64,000 nucleotides of DNA from Bathymodiolus brooksi (Eukaryota > Mollusca > Bivalvia > Mytilida > Modiolidae), in NCBI GenBank assembly GCA_963680875.1, contig OY804585.1, forward strand, positions 43,693,414 to 43,757,413, read 5' to 3'. A model generated the notes under the pieces. That model had not been told where the DNA came from. It saw only the letters and a program-made list of their open reading frames with translations, and did no database searches. This document shows positions 52,172 through 64,000 of the stretch, in pieces (within the stretch, counting starts at the first letter, position 1; every line of letters begins with the position of its first letter). The translations under genes were made by a program, and so were the position numbers.

Positions 52172-55100
52172 CAGTGGAGAAACGTGTCTACCTCGGAATT
52201 AGGATAATATGTCCCAGTGGAGAAACGTGTCTACCTCGGAATTAGGATAATATGTCCCAGTGGAGAAATGTGTCTACCTCGGAATTAGGATAATATGTCT
52301 GAGTGGAGAAACGTGTCTACCTCGGATTTAGGATAATATGTCCCAGTGGAGAAATGTGTTTACCTCGGAATTAGGATAATATGTCCCAGTGGAGAAATGT
52401 GTCTACCTCGGAAATAGGATAATATGTCCCAGTGGAAAAACATGTCTACCTCGGAATTAGGATAATATGTCCCAGTGGAGAAATGTGTCTACCTCGGAAT
52501 TAGGATAATATGTCCGAGTGGAGAAATGTGTCTACCTCGGAAATAGGATAATATGTCCCAGTGGAGAAATGTGTCTACCTGGAATTAGGATAATATGTCC
52601 GAGTGGAGAAACGTGTCTCCCTCGAATTAGGATAATATGTCCCAATGGAGAAATGTGTCTACCTGGGAATTAGGATAATATATCCCAGTGGAGAAACGTG
52701 TTTACCTCGGAATTAGGATAATATGTCCCAGTGGGGAAATGTGTCTACCTCGGAATTAGGATAATATGTCCCAGTGGAGAAACGTGTGTACCTCGGAATT
52801 AAGATAATATGTCCCAGTGGAGAAAGGTGTCTACCTCGGAATTAGGATAATATGTCCCAGTGGAGAAACGTGTCTACCTCGGAATTAGGATAATATGTCC
52901 CAGTGGATAAGCGTGTCTACCTCGGAATTAGGATAATATGTCTGAGTGGAGAAACGTGTCTACCTCGGAATTAGGATAATATGTCCCAGTGGATAAATGT
53001 GTCTACCTCGGAATTAGGATAATATGTCCGAGTGGAGAAATGTGTCTACCTCGGAAATAGGATAATATGTCCGAGTGGAGAAATGTGTCTACCTCGGAAA
53101 TAGGATAATATGTCCCAGTGGAGAAATGTGTCTACCTGGAATTAAGATAATATTTCCGAGTGGAGAAACGTGTCTCCCTCGGAATTATGATAATATGTCC
53201 CAATGGAGAAATGTGTCTACCTGGGAATTAGGATAATATGTCCCAGTGGAGAAACGTGTTTACCTCGGAATTAGGATAATATGTCCCAGTGGGGAAATGT
53301 GTCTACCTCGGAATTAGGATAATATGTCCCATTGGAGAAATGTGTATACCTCGGAATTAGGTTAATATGTCCCAATGGAGAAACGTGTCTACCTCGGAAT
53401 TAGGATAATATGTCCCAGTGGAGAAACGTGTTTACCTCGGAATTCGAATAATATGTCCCAGTGGAGAAAGGTGTCTACCTCGGAATTAGGATAATATGTC
53501 CCAGTGGAGAAACGTGTCTACCTCGGAATTAGGATAATATGTCCCAGTGGAGAAAAGTGTCTACCTCGGAATTAGGATAATATGTCCCAGTGGAGAAATG
53601 TGTCTACCTCGGAATTAGGATAATATGTCTGAGTGGAGAAACGTGTCTACCTCGGAATTAGGATAATATGTCCCAGTGGCGAAACGTTTCTACCTCGGAA
53701 TTAGGTTAATATGTCCCAGTGGAGAAACGTGTGTACCTCGGAATTAAGATAATATGTCCCAGTGGTGAAAGGTGTCTACCTCGGAATTAGGATAATATGT
53801 CCCAGTGGAGAAACGTGTCTACCTCGGAATTAGGATAATATGTCCCAGTGGAGAAACGTGTCTACCTCGGAATTAGGATAATATGTCCCAGTGGAGAAAT
53901 ATGTCTACCTCGGAATTAGGATAATATGTCTGAGTGGAGAAACGTGTCTACCTCGGAATTAGGATAATATGTCCCAGTAAAGAAATGTGTTTACCTCGGA
54001 ATTAGGATAATATGTCCCAGTGGAGAAATGTGTCTACCTCGGAAATAGGATAATATGTCCCAGTGGAGAAATGTGTCTACCTGGAATTAGGATAATATGT
54101 CCCAGTGGAGAAACGTGTCTCCCTCGAATTAGGATAATATGTCCCAATGGAGAAATGTGTCTACCTGGGAATTAGGATAATATGTCCCAGTGGAGAAACG
54201 TGTTTACCTCGGAATTAGGATAATATGTCCCAGTGGGGAAATGTGTCTACCTCGGAATTAGGATAATATGTCCCAGTGGAGAAATGTGTATACCTCGGAA
54301 TTAGGTTAATATGTCCCAATGGAGAAACGTGTCTACCTCGGAATTAGGATATTATGTCCCAGTGGAGAAACGTGTGTACCTCGGAATTAGGATAATATGT
54401 CCCAGTGATGAAAGGTGTCTACCTCGGAATTAGGATAATATGTCCGAGTGGAGAAACGTGTCTACCTCGGAATTAGGATAATATGTCCCAGTGGAGAAAC
54501 GTGTCTACCTCGGAATTAGGATAATGTGTCCAAGTGGAGAAATGTGTTTATCTCGGAATTAGGATAATATGTCTGAGTGGAGAAACGTGTCTACCTCGGA
54601 ATTAGGATAATATGTCCCAGTGGAGAAATGTGTTTACCTCGGAATTAGGATAATATGTCCCAGTGGAGAAATGTGTCTACCTCGGAAATAGAATAATATG
54701 TCCCAGTGGAGAAACGTGTCTACCTCGGAATTAGGATAATATGTCCCAGTGGAGAAACGTGTCTACCTCGGAATTAGGATAATATGTCCCAGTGGAGAAA
54801 CGTGTGTACCTCGGAATTAAGATAATATGTCCCAGTGGAGAAAGGTGTCTACCTCGGAATTAGGATAATATGTTCCAGTGGAGAAACGTGTCTACCTCGG
54901 AATTAGGATAATATGTCCCAGTGGAGAAACGTGTCTACCTCGGAATTAGGATAATATGTCCCAGTGGAGAAATGTGTCTACCTCGGAATTAGGATAATAT
55001 GTCTGAGTGGAGAAACGTGTCTACCTCGGATTTAGGATAATATGTCCCAGTGGAGAAATGTGTTTACCTCGGAATTAGGATAATATGTCCCAGTGGAGAA

Positions 55101-56384
55101 ATGTGTCTACCTCGGAAATAGGATAATATGTCCCAGTGGAAAAACGTGTCTACCTCGGAATTAGGATAATATGTCCCAGTGGAGAAATGTGTCTACCTCG
55201 GAATTAGGATAATATGTCCGAGTGGAGAAATGTGTCTACCTCGGAAATAGGATAATATGTCCCAGTGGAGAAATGTGTCTACCTGGAATTAGGATAATAT
55301 GTCCGAGTGGAGAAACGTGTCTCCCTCGAATTAGGATAATATGTCCCAATGGAGAAATGTGTCTACCTGGGAATTAGGATAATATATCCCAGTGGAGAAA
55401 CGTGTTTACCACGGAATTAGGATAATATGTCCCAGTGGGGAAATGTGTCTACCTCGGAATTAGGATAATATGTCCCAGTGGAGAAATGTGTATACCTCGG
55501 AATTAGGTTAATATGTCCCAATGGAGAAAGGTGTCTACCTCGGAATTAGGATAATATGTCCCAGTGGAGAAACGTGTGTACCTCGGAATTAGGATAATAT
55601 GTCCCAGTGGAGAAAGGTGTCTACCTCGGAATTAGGATAATATGTCCCAGTGGAGAAACGTGTCTACCTCGGAATTAGGATAATATGTCCCAGTGGAGAA
55701 ATGTGTCTACCTCGGAATTAGGATAATATGTCTGAGTGGAGAAACGTGTCTACCTCGGAATTAGGATAATATGTCCCAGTGGAGAAATGTGTTTACCTCG
55801 GAATTAGGATAATATGTCCCAGTGGAGAAATGTGTCTACCTCGGAAATAGGATAATATGTCCGAGTGGAGAAACGTGTCTACCTCGGAATTAGGATAATA
55901 TGTCCCAGTGGAGAAACGTGTCTACCTCGGAATTAGGATAATATGTCCCAGTGGAGAAACGTGTGTACCTCGGAATTAAGATAATATGTCCCACTGGAGA
56001 AAGGTGTCTACCTCGGAATTAGGATAATATGTCCCAGTGGAGAAACGTGTCTACCTCGGAATTAGGATAATATGTCCCAGTGGATAAGCGTGTCTACCTC
56101 GGAATTAGGATAATATGTCTGAGTGGAGAAACGTGTCTACCTCGGAATTAGGATAATATGTCCCAGTGGAGAAATGTGTTTACCTCGGAATTAGGATAAT
56201 ATGTCCCAGTGGAGAAATGTGTCTACCTCGGAATTAGGATAATATGTCTGAGTGGAGAAACGTGTCTACCTCGGAATTAGGATAATATATCCCAGTGGAT
56301 AAATGTGTTTACCTCGGAATTAGGATAATATGTCCCAGTGGAGAAATGTGTCTACCTCGGAAATAGGATAATATGTCCCAGTGG
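52172..56384. repeat. Super-repeat J2 (5,237-bp unit, truncated to about 4.2 kb)
   Basis: Second copy of J1, with CTCGGATTTAGG near 52,321, AAAAACATG ending at 52,443, TTTCCG 53,153, GGAATTCGAATAAT 53,439, CAGTGATGAA 54,403 and ATATCCCAGTGGATAAATG near 56,287. Identity stops near 56,384, where J1 has GTGGAGAAACG and J2 has GTGGAAAAACG. Private changes include CCCAGTAAAGAAATG near 53,975, TCCAAGTGG and GTTTATCTCGG near 54,529-54,551, and TTTACCACGG near 55,407. Confidence 0.78.
53440..53445. other. Private GAATTC marker in J2
   Basis: Copy of the hexamer at 48,203, exactly 5,237 bp downstream. The related monomers near 39,921, 43,061 and 45,671 have GGAATTAGAATAAT and lack it, so the change arose after the I copies separated and before the J duplication. 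Confidence 0.8.
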
Positions 56385-59300
56385 AAAAACGTGTCTACCT
56401 CGGAATTAGGATAATATGTCCCAGTGGAGAAATGTGTCTACCTCGGAATTAGGATAATATGTCCGAGTGGAGAAATGTGTCTACCTCGGAAATAGGATAA
56501 TATGTCCGAGTGGAGAAATGTGTCTACCTCGGAAATAGGATAATATGTCCCAGTGGAGAAACGTGTGTACCTCGGAATTAAGATAATATGTCCCAGTGGA
56601 GAAAGGTGTCTACCTCGGAAATAGGATAATATGTCCCAGTGGAGAAACGTGTCTACCTCGGAATTAGGATAATATGTCCCAGTGGAGAAACGTGTCTACC
56701 TCGGAATTAGGATAATATGTCTGAGTGGAGAAACGTGTCTACCTCGGAATTAGGATAATATGTCTCAGTGGAGAAATGTTTTTACCTCGAAATTAGGATA
56801 ATATGTCTCAGTGGAGAAATGTGTCTACCTCGGAATTAGGATAATATGTCTGAGTGGAGAAACGTGTCTACCTCGGAATTAGGATAATATGTCCCAGTGG
56901 AGAAATGTGTTTACCTCGGAATTAGGATAATATGTCCCAGTGGAGAAATGTGTCTACCTCGGAAATAGGATAATATGTCCCAGTGGAAAAACGTGTCTAC
57001 CTCGGAATTAGGATAATATGTCCCAGTGGAGAAAGGTGTCTACCTCGGAATTAGGATAATATGTCCGAGTGGAGAAATGTGTCTACCTCGGAAATAGGAT
57101 AATATGTCCGAGTGGAGAAATGTGTCTACCTCGGAAATAGGATAATATGTCCCAGTGGAGAAATGTGTCTACCTGGAATTAGGATAATATGTCCGAGTGG
57201 AGAAACGTGTCTTCCTCGGAATTAGGATAATATGTCCCAGTGGGGAAATGTGTCTACCTCGGAATTAGGATAATATGTCCCAGTGGAGAAACGTGTCTAC
57301 CTCGGAATTAGGATAATATGTCCCAGTGGAGAAATGTGTTTACCTCGGAATTAGGATAATATGTCCCAGTGCAGAAATGTGTCTACCTCGGAAATAGGAT
57401 AATATGTCCCAGTGGAAAAACGTGTCTACCTCGGAATTAGGATAATATGTCCCAGTGGAGAAATGTGTCTACCTCGGAATTAGGATAATATGTCCGAGTG
57501 GAGAAATGTGTCTACCTCGGAAATAGGATAATATGTCCGAGTGGAGAAATGTGTCTACCTCGGAAATAGGATAATATGTCCCAGTGGAGAAATGTGTCTA
57601 CCTGGAATTAGGATAATATGTCCGAGTGGAGAAACGTGTCTCCCTCGGAATTAGGATAATATGTCCCAATGGAGAAATGTGTCTACCTGGGAATTAGGAT
57701 AATATGTCCCAGTGGAGAAACGTGTTTACCTCGGAATTAGGATAATATGTCCCAGTGGGGAAATGTGTCTACCTCGGAATTAGGATAATATGTCCCAGTG
57801 GAGAAACGTGTCTACCTCGGAATTAGGATAATATGTCCCAGTGGAGAAACGTGTGTACCTCGGAATTAAGATAATATGTCCCAGTGGAGAAAGGTGTCTA
57901 CCTCGGAATTAGGATAATATGTCCCAGTGGAGAAACGTGTCTACCTCGGAATTAGGATAATATGTCCCAGTGGAGAAACGTGTCTACCTCGGAATTAGGA
58001 TAATATGTCTGAGTGGAGAAACGTGTCTACCTCGGAATTAGGATAATATGTCCCAGTGGAGAAATGTTTTTACCTCGAAATTAGGATAATATGTCCCAAT
58101 GGAGAAATGTGTCTACCTCGGAATTAGGATAATATGTCTGAGTGGAGAAACGTGTCTACCTCGGAATTAGGATAATATGTCCCAGTGGAGAAATGTGTCT
58201 ACCTCGGAATTAGGATAATATGTCCGAGTGGAGAAATGTGTCTACCTCGGAAATAGGATAATATGTCCGAGTGGAGAAATGTGTCTACCTCGGAAATAGG
58301 ATAATATGTCCCAGTGGAGAAATGTGTCTACCTGGAATTAGGATAATATGTCCGAGTGGAGAAACGTGTCTTCCTCGGAATTAGGATAATATGTCCCAGT
58401 GGGGAAATGTGTCTACCTCGGAATTAGGATAATATGTCCCAGTGGAGAAACGTGTCTACCTCGGAATTAGGATAATATGTCCCAGTGGAGAAATGTGTCT
58501 ACCTCGGAATTAGGATAATATGTCTGAGTGGAGAAACGTGTCTACCTCGGAATTAGGATAATATGTCCCAGTGGAGAAATGTGTTTACCTCGGAATTAGG
58601 ATAATATGTCCGAGTGGAGAAATGTGTCTACCTCGGAAATAGGATAATATGTCCGAGTGGAGAAACGTGTCTACCTCGGAATTAGGATAATATGTCCCAG
58701 TGGAGAAACGTGTTTACCTCGGAATTAGGATAATATGTCCCAGTGGAGAAATGTGTCTACCTCGGAAATAGGATAATATGTCCGAGTGGAGAAACGTGTC
58801 TACCTCGGAATTAGGATAATATGTCCCAGTGGAGAAATGTGTCTACCTCGGAATTAGGATAATATGTCCCAGTGGAGAAACGTGTGTACCTCGGAATTAA
58901 GATAATATGTCCCAGTGGAGAAAGGTGTCTACCTCGGAATTAGGATAATATGTCCCAGTGGAGAAACGTGTCTACCTCGGAATTAGGATAATATGCCCCA
59001 GTGGAGAAACTTGTCTACCTCGGAATTAGGATAATATGTCCCAGTGGAGAAATGTGTCTACCTCGGAATTAGGATAATATGTCTGAGTGGAGAAACGTGT
59101 CTACCTCGGAATTAGGATAATATGTCCCAGTGGAGAAATGTGTTTACCTCGGAATTAGGATAATATGTCCCAGTGGAGAAATGTGTCTACCTCGGAAATA
59201 GGATAATATGTCCCAGTGGAAAAACGTGTCTACCTCGGAATTAGGATAATATGTCCCAGTGGAGAAATGTGTCTACCTCGGAATTAGGATAATATGTCCG

Positions 59301-59874
59301 AGTGGAGAAATGTGTCTACCTCGGAAATAGGATAATATATCCGAGTGGAGAAATGTGTCTACCTCGGAAATAGGATAATATGTCCCAGTGGAGAAATGTG
59401 TCTACCTGGAATAAAGATAATATTTCCGAGTGGAGAAACGTGTCTCCCTCGGAATTAGGATAATATGTCCCAATGGAGAAATGTGTCTACCTGGGAATTA
59501 GGATAATATGTCCCAGTGGAGAAACGTGTTTACCTCGGAATTAGGATAATATGTCCCAGTGGGGAAATGTGTCTACCTCGGAATTAGGATAATATGTCCC
59601 ATTGGAGAAATGTGTATACCTCGGAATTAGGTTAATATGTCCCAATGGAGAAACGTGTCTACCTCGGAATTAGGATAATATGTCCCAGTGGAGAAACGTG
59701 TTTACCTCGGAATTAGGATAATATGTCCCAGTGGAGAAAGGTGTCTACCTCGGAATTAGGATAATATGTCCCAGTGGAGAAACGTGTCTACCTCGGAATT
59801 AGGATAATATGTCCCAGTGGAGATAAGTGTCTACCTCGGAATTAGGATAATATGTCCCAGTGGAGAAATGTGTC
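56385..59874. repeat. Mixed satellite block K
   Basis: Mosaic of about 81 monomers without GTATAC/GGTTAAT cassettes until 59,618. Bases 57,035-57,339 recur at 58,194-58,498 (offset 1,159 bp, 27 monomers minus 2), marked by GTCTTCCTCGG at 57,209 and 58,368. The variant GTTTTTACCTCGAAATT, otherwise seen in A2 near 3,219, occurs near 56,778 and 58,068. The block ends with a cassette carrying CCTGGAATAAAGATAATATTTCC near 59,406. No gene is present. Confidence 0.72.
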
Positions 59875-60903
59875 TACCTCGGAATTAGGATAATATGTCT
59901 GAGTGGAGAAACGTGTCTACCTCGGAATTAGAATAATATGTCCCAGTGGAGAAACGTTTCTACCTCGGAATTAGGATATATGTCCCAGTGGAGAAACGTG
60001 TGTACCTCGGAATTAAGATAATATGTCCCAGTGGAGAAAGGTGTCTACCTCGGAATTAGAATAATATGTCCCAGTGGAGAAACGTGTCTACCTCGGAATT
60101 AGGATAATATGTCCCAGTGGAGAAATATGTCTACCTCGGAATTAGGATAATATGTCTGAGTGGAGAAACGTGTCTACCTCGGAATTAGGATAATATGTCC
60201 CAGTGGAGAAATGTGTTTACCTCGGAATTAGGATAATATGTCCCAGTGGAGAAATGTGTCTACCTCGGAATTAGGATAATATGTCCCAGTGGAGAAATGT
60301 GTCTACCTGGAATTAGGATAATATGTCCCAGTGGAGAAACGTGTCTCCCTCGAATTAGGATAATATGTCCCAATGGAGAAATGTGTCTACCTGGGAATTA
60401 GGATAATATGTCCCAGTGGAGAAACGTGTTTACCTCGGAATTAGGATAATATGTCCCATTGGGGAAATGTGTCTACCTCGGAATTAGGATAATATGTCCC
60501 AGTGGAGAAATGTGTATACCTCGGAATTAGGTTAATATGTCCCAATGGAGAAACGTGTCTACCTCGGAATTAGGATATTATGTCCCAGTGGAGAAACGTG
60601 TGTACCTCGGAATTAGGATAATATGTCCCAGTGGAGAAAGGTGTCTACCTCGGAATTAGGATAATATGTCCGAGTGGAGAAACGTGTCTACCTCGGAATT
60701 AGGATAATATGTCCCAGTGGAGAAACGTGTCTACCTCGGAATTAGGATAATATGTCCCAGTGGAGAAATGTGTTTACCTCGGAATTAGGATAATATGTCT
60801 GAGTGGAGAAACGTGTCTACCTCGGAATTAGGATAATATGTCCCAGTGGAGAAATGTGTTTACCTCAGAATTAGGATAATATGTCCCAGTGGAGAAATGT
60901 GTT
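59875..60903. repeat. 1,029-bp tandem duplication, copy L1
   Basis: Twenty-four monomers (1,032 minus 3 bp: one base each lost in TTAGGATATATG, CCTGGAATT and CCTCGAATT). Markers are TTAGGATATATG at 59,971, AGAAATATGTC near 60,121, CCCATTGGGGAAATG near 60,455, GTATAC near 60,518 and TACCTCAGAATT at 60,861. Confidence 0.85.
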
Positions 60904-61931
60904 TACCTCGGAATTAGGATAATATGTCTGAGTGGAGAAACGTGTCTACCTCGGAATTAGAATAATATGTCCCAGTGGAGAAACGTTTCTACCTCGGAAT
61001 TAGGATATATGTCCCAGTGGAGAAACGTGTGTACCTCGGAATTAAGATAATATGTCCCAGTGGAGAAAGGTGTCTACCTCGGAATTAGAATAATATGTCC
61101 CAGTGGAGAAACGTGTCTACCTCGGAATTAGGATAATATGTCCCAGTGGAGAAATATGTCTACCTCGGAATTAGGATAATATGTCTGAGTGGAGAAACGT
61201 GTCTACCTCGGAATTAGGATAATATGTCCCAGTGGAGAAATGTGTTTACCTCGGAATTAGGATAATATGTCCCAGTGGAGAAATGTGTCTACCTCGGAAT
61301 TAGGATAATATGTCCCAGTGGAGAAATGTGTCTACCTGGAATTAGGATAATATGTCCCAGTGGAGAAACGTGTCTCCCTCGAATTAGGATAATATGTCCC
61401 AATGGAGAAATGTGTCTACCTGGGAATTAGGATAATATGTCCCAGTGGAGAAACGTGTTTACCTCGGAATTAGGATAATATGTCCCATTGGGGAAATGTG
61501 TCTACCTCGGAATTAGGATAATATGTCCCAGTGGAGAAATGTGTATACCTCGGAATTAGGTTAATATGTCCCAATGGAGAAACGTGTCTACCTCGGAATT
61601 AGGATATTATGTCCCAGTGGAGAAACGTGTGTACCTCGGAATTAGGATAATATGTCCCAGTGGAGAAAGGTGTCTACCTCGGAATTAGGATAATATGTCC
61701 GAGTGGAGAAACGTGTCTACCTCGGAATTAGGATAATATGTCCCAGTGGAGAAACGTGTCTACCTCGGAATTAGGATAATATGTCCCAGTGGAGAAATGT
61801 GTTTACCTCGGAATTAGGATAATATGTCTGAGTGGAGAAACGTGTCTACCTCGGAATTAGGATAATATGTCCCAGTGGAGAAATGTGTTTACCTCAGAAT
61901 TAGGATAATATGTCCCAGTGGAGAAATGTGT
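60904..61931. repeat. 1,029-bp tandem duplication, copy L2
   Basis: Immediate tandem copy of L1. All five markers recur 1,029 bp on (for example TTAGGATATATG at 61,000 and ACCTCAGAATT at 61,891). No internal difference was noticed, which suggests a recent event. Identity ends at 61,932 (GTCTTCC instead of GTTTACC). Confidence 0.85.
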
Positions 61932-64000
61932 CTTCCTCGGAAATAGTATAATATGTCCGAGTGGAGAAACGTGTCTACCTCGGAATTAGGATAATATGTC
62001 CCAGTGGAGAAACGTGTCTACCTCGGAATTAGGATAATATGTCCCAGTGGAGAAACGTGTGTACCTCGGAATTAAGATAATATGTCCCAGTGGAGAAAGG
62101 TGTCTACCTCGGAATTAGGATAATATGTTCCAGTGGAGAAACGTGTCTACCTCGGAATTAGGATAATATGTCCCAGTGGAGAAACGTGTCTACCTCGGAA
62201 TTAGGATAATATGTCCCAGTGGAGAAATGTGTCTACCTCGGAATTAGGATAATATGTCTGAGTGGAGAAACGTGTCTACCTCGGAATTAGGATAATATGT
62301 CCCAGTGGAGAAATGTGTTTACCTCGGAATTAGGATAATATGTCCCAGTGGAGAAATGTGTCTACCTCGGAAATAGGATAATATGTCCCAGTGGAAAAAC
62401 GTGTCTACCTCGGAATTAGGATAATATGTCCCAGTGGAGAAATGTGTCTACCTCGGAATTAGGATAATATATCCGAGTGGAGAAATGTGTCTACCTCGGA
62501 AATAGGATAATATGTCCGAGTGGAGAAATGTGTCTACCTCGGAAATAGGATAATATTTCCCAGTGGAGAAATGTGTCTACCTGGAATTAGGATAATATGT
62601 CCGAGTGGAGAAACGTGTCTCCCTCGAATTAGGATAATATTTCCCAATGGAGAAATGTGTCTACCTGGGAATTAGGATAATATGTCCCAGTGGAGAAACG
62701 TGTTTACCTCGGAATTAGGATAATATGTCCCAGTGGGGAAATGTGTCTACCTCGGAATTAGGATAATATGTCCCAGTGGAGAAATGTGTATACCTCGGAA
62801 TTAGGTTAATATGTCCCAATGGAGAAACGTGTCTACCTCGGAATTAGGATAATATGTCCCAGTGGAGAAACGTGTGTACCTCGGAATTAGGATAATATGT
62901 CCCAGTGGAGAAAGGTGTCTACCTCGGAATTAGGATAATATGTCCCAGTGGAGAAACGTGTCTACCTCAGAATTAGGATAATATGTCCCAGTGGAGAAAT
63001 GTGTCTACCTCGGAATTAGGATAATATGTCTGAGTGGACAAACGTGTCTACCTCGGAATTAGGATAATATGTCTGAGTGGAGAAATGTGTTTACCTCGGA
63101 ATTAGGATAATATGTCCCAGTGGAGAAATGTGTCTACCTCGAAAATAGGATAATATGTCCGAGTGGAGAAACGTGTCTACCTCGGAATTAGGATAATATG
63201 TCCCAGTGGAGAAACGTGTCTACCTCGGAATTAGGATAATATGTCCCAGTGGAGAAACGTGTGTACCTCGGAATTAAGATAATATGTCCCAGTGGAGAAA
63301 GGTGTCTACCTCGGAATTAGGATAATATGTCCCAGTGGAGAAACATGTCTACCTCGGAATTAGGATAATATGTCCCAGTGGAGAAACGTGTCTACCTCGG
63401 AATTAGGATAATATGTCTGAGTGGAGAAACGTGTCTACCTCGGAATTAGGATAATATGTCCCAGTGGAGAAATGTGTTTACCTCGGAATTAGGATAATAT
63501 GTCCCAGTGGAGAAATGTGTCTACCTCGGAAATAGGATAATATGTCCCAGTTGAAAAACGTGTCTACCTCGGAATTAGGATAATATGTCCCAGTGGAGAA
63601 ATGTGTCTACCTCGGAATTAGGATAATATGACCCAGTGGAGAAATGTGTCTACCTCGGAAATAGGATAATATGTCCGAGTGGAGAAATGTGTCTACCTCG
63701 GAAATAGGATAATATGTCCCAGTGGAGAAATGTGTCTACCTGGAATTAGGATAATATGTCCGAGTGGAGAAACGTGTCTCCCTCGGAATTAGGATAATAT
63801 GTCCCAATGGAGAAATGTGTCTACCTGGGAATTAGGATAATATGTCCCAGTGGAGAAACGTGTTTACCTCGGAATTAGGATAATATGTCCCAGTGGGGAA
63901 ATGTGTCTACCTCGGAATTAGGATAATATGTCCCAGTGGAGAAACGTGTCTACCTCGGAATTAGGATAATATTTCCCAGTGGAGAAACGTGTCTACCTCG
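61932..64000. repeat. Right-end satellite block M
   Basis: About 48 monomers of the standard series, including a cassette with GTATAC near 62,789 and ordered CCTGGAATT, CTCCCTCG, CCCAATGG, CCTGGGAATT, GTTTACC and GTGGGGAAATG monomers twice (near 62,580 and 63,740). Private changes include AATAGTATAAT near 61,943, ATATCCGAG near 62,468, GAGTGGACAAACG near 63,033 and CAGTTGAAAAACG near 63,549. The window ends inside a monomer, so the array continues. Confidence 0.75.

Larger units (their letters stand above)
1..64000. repeat. 43-bp satellite DNA array filling the window
   Basis: Head-to-tail tandem array of a 43-bp monomer, read here on the plus strand. Bases 1-43 are a good reference monomer. 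Its landmarks are ACGTG at positions 1-5, GTCTAC at 5-10, CTCGG at 11-15, AATTAGGATAATATG at 16-30, TCCCAGTGG at 31-39 and AGAA at 40-43. Base 44 starts the next unit and base 87 the next. Composition is 19 G/C of 43, with an AT-rich core flanked by GC-richer ends. Most monomers differ from the reference by zero to three substitutions; a minority are 40-42 bp or, rarely, 44 bp. No interruption by unrelated sequence was seen, and both ends are cut inside the array. The family is not one I recognise. Satellite identity is certain; chromosomal location and host are unknown. Confidence 0.98.

Noticed and set aside
1..64000. CRISPR array
   Set aside because: Repeats are directly contiguous with no unique spacers and no cas genes; the 43-bp unit is the whole period.
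1..64000. Centromeric CENP-B box or telomere repeat
   Set aside because: No NTTCGNNNNANNCGGGN-like motif and no TTAGGG-type tandem run occurs. The TTAGG within AATTAGGAT is part of the monomer and is not tandem by itself.
1..64000. Bacterial -10-like GGATAATAT in every monomer
   Set aside because: The resemblance to TATAAT is due to the AT-rich core. There is no suitably spaced -35 element, no downstream gene and no bacterial context.
1..64000. Mobile-element insertion or integrated virus
   Set aside because: No terminal repeats, target-site duplications, poly-A tails or coding remnants were seen; the 43-bp phase is not broken by foreign sequence.
1..64000. Regular four-monomer nucleosome-sized sub-period across the array
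   Set aside because: Variant order follows long cassettes of irregular spacing. Only a local 172-bp repeat in the island supports a lag of four.

Overview
The whole 64,000-base window is one uninterrupted tandem-repeat (satellite DNA) array. The unit is 43 bp, about 44% GC, with roughly 1,490 copies head to tail in one orientation. It is already in phase at base 1 and still in phase at base 64,000, so the array extends past both ends. I see no gene, RNA gene, transposable element, telomere repeat, CRISPR array or single-copy DNA. Because 43 is not a multiple of 3 and each monomer carries stop triplets on both strands, open frames stay short. The only two longer ones (62 codons, minus strand) are copies of the same satellite stretch.

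The organism cannot be named from the sequence, and I do not recognise this 43-bp family. A large, homogenised, multi-level satellite points to a eukaryote and to heterochromatin (centromeric, pericentromeric, sex-chromosome or B-chromosome type). The commonest variants are CpG to TpG or CpA changes at three CpG-capable positions of the monomer. This suggests, as an inference, a genome with CpG methylation, such as a vertebrate or plant.

The organisation is hierarchical. Monomer variants occur in a fixed order, and the ordered series repeat as higher-order repeats (HORs). Bases 1-8,531 hold four copies of a 59-monomer, 2,530-bp HOR: A1, an internally deleted A2, A3 and a right-truncated A4. 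Bases 8,532-11,100 are a mixed block with 859- and 1,073-bp spacings. Bases 11,101-17,565 are two copies of a 77-monomer, 3,308-bp HOR. Bases 17,090-18,377 contain a 644-bp duplication, and 19,928-22,333 a 1,203-bp duplication. Bases 21,111-38,949 are a very large tandem duplication: a 9,328-bp unit followed by an 8,511-bp copy. The two differ mainly by an 860-bp segment present only in the first and one 43-bp monomer present only in the second. Each carries a more diverged, cassette-free island. Bases 38,950-46,934 hold about three 2.6-kb HORs. Bases 46,935-56,384 are two copies of a 5,237-bp super-repeat. Bases 56,385-64,000 are a mosaic that includes a 1,029-bp tandem duplication at 59,875-61,931.

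All offsets were measured by hand from shared variant landmarks, so junctions are accurate to about one monomer. Almost every rearrangement is a whole number of monomers minus a few bases explained by 42-, 41- or 40-bp variant monomers. This is the signature of in-register unequal exchange and gene conversion. The window shows satellite evolution well but gives no evidence of a new protein- or RNA-based system.
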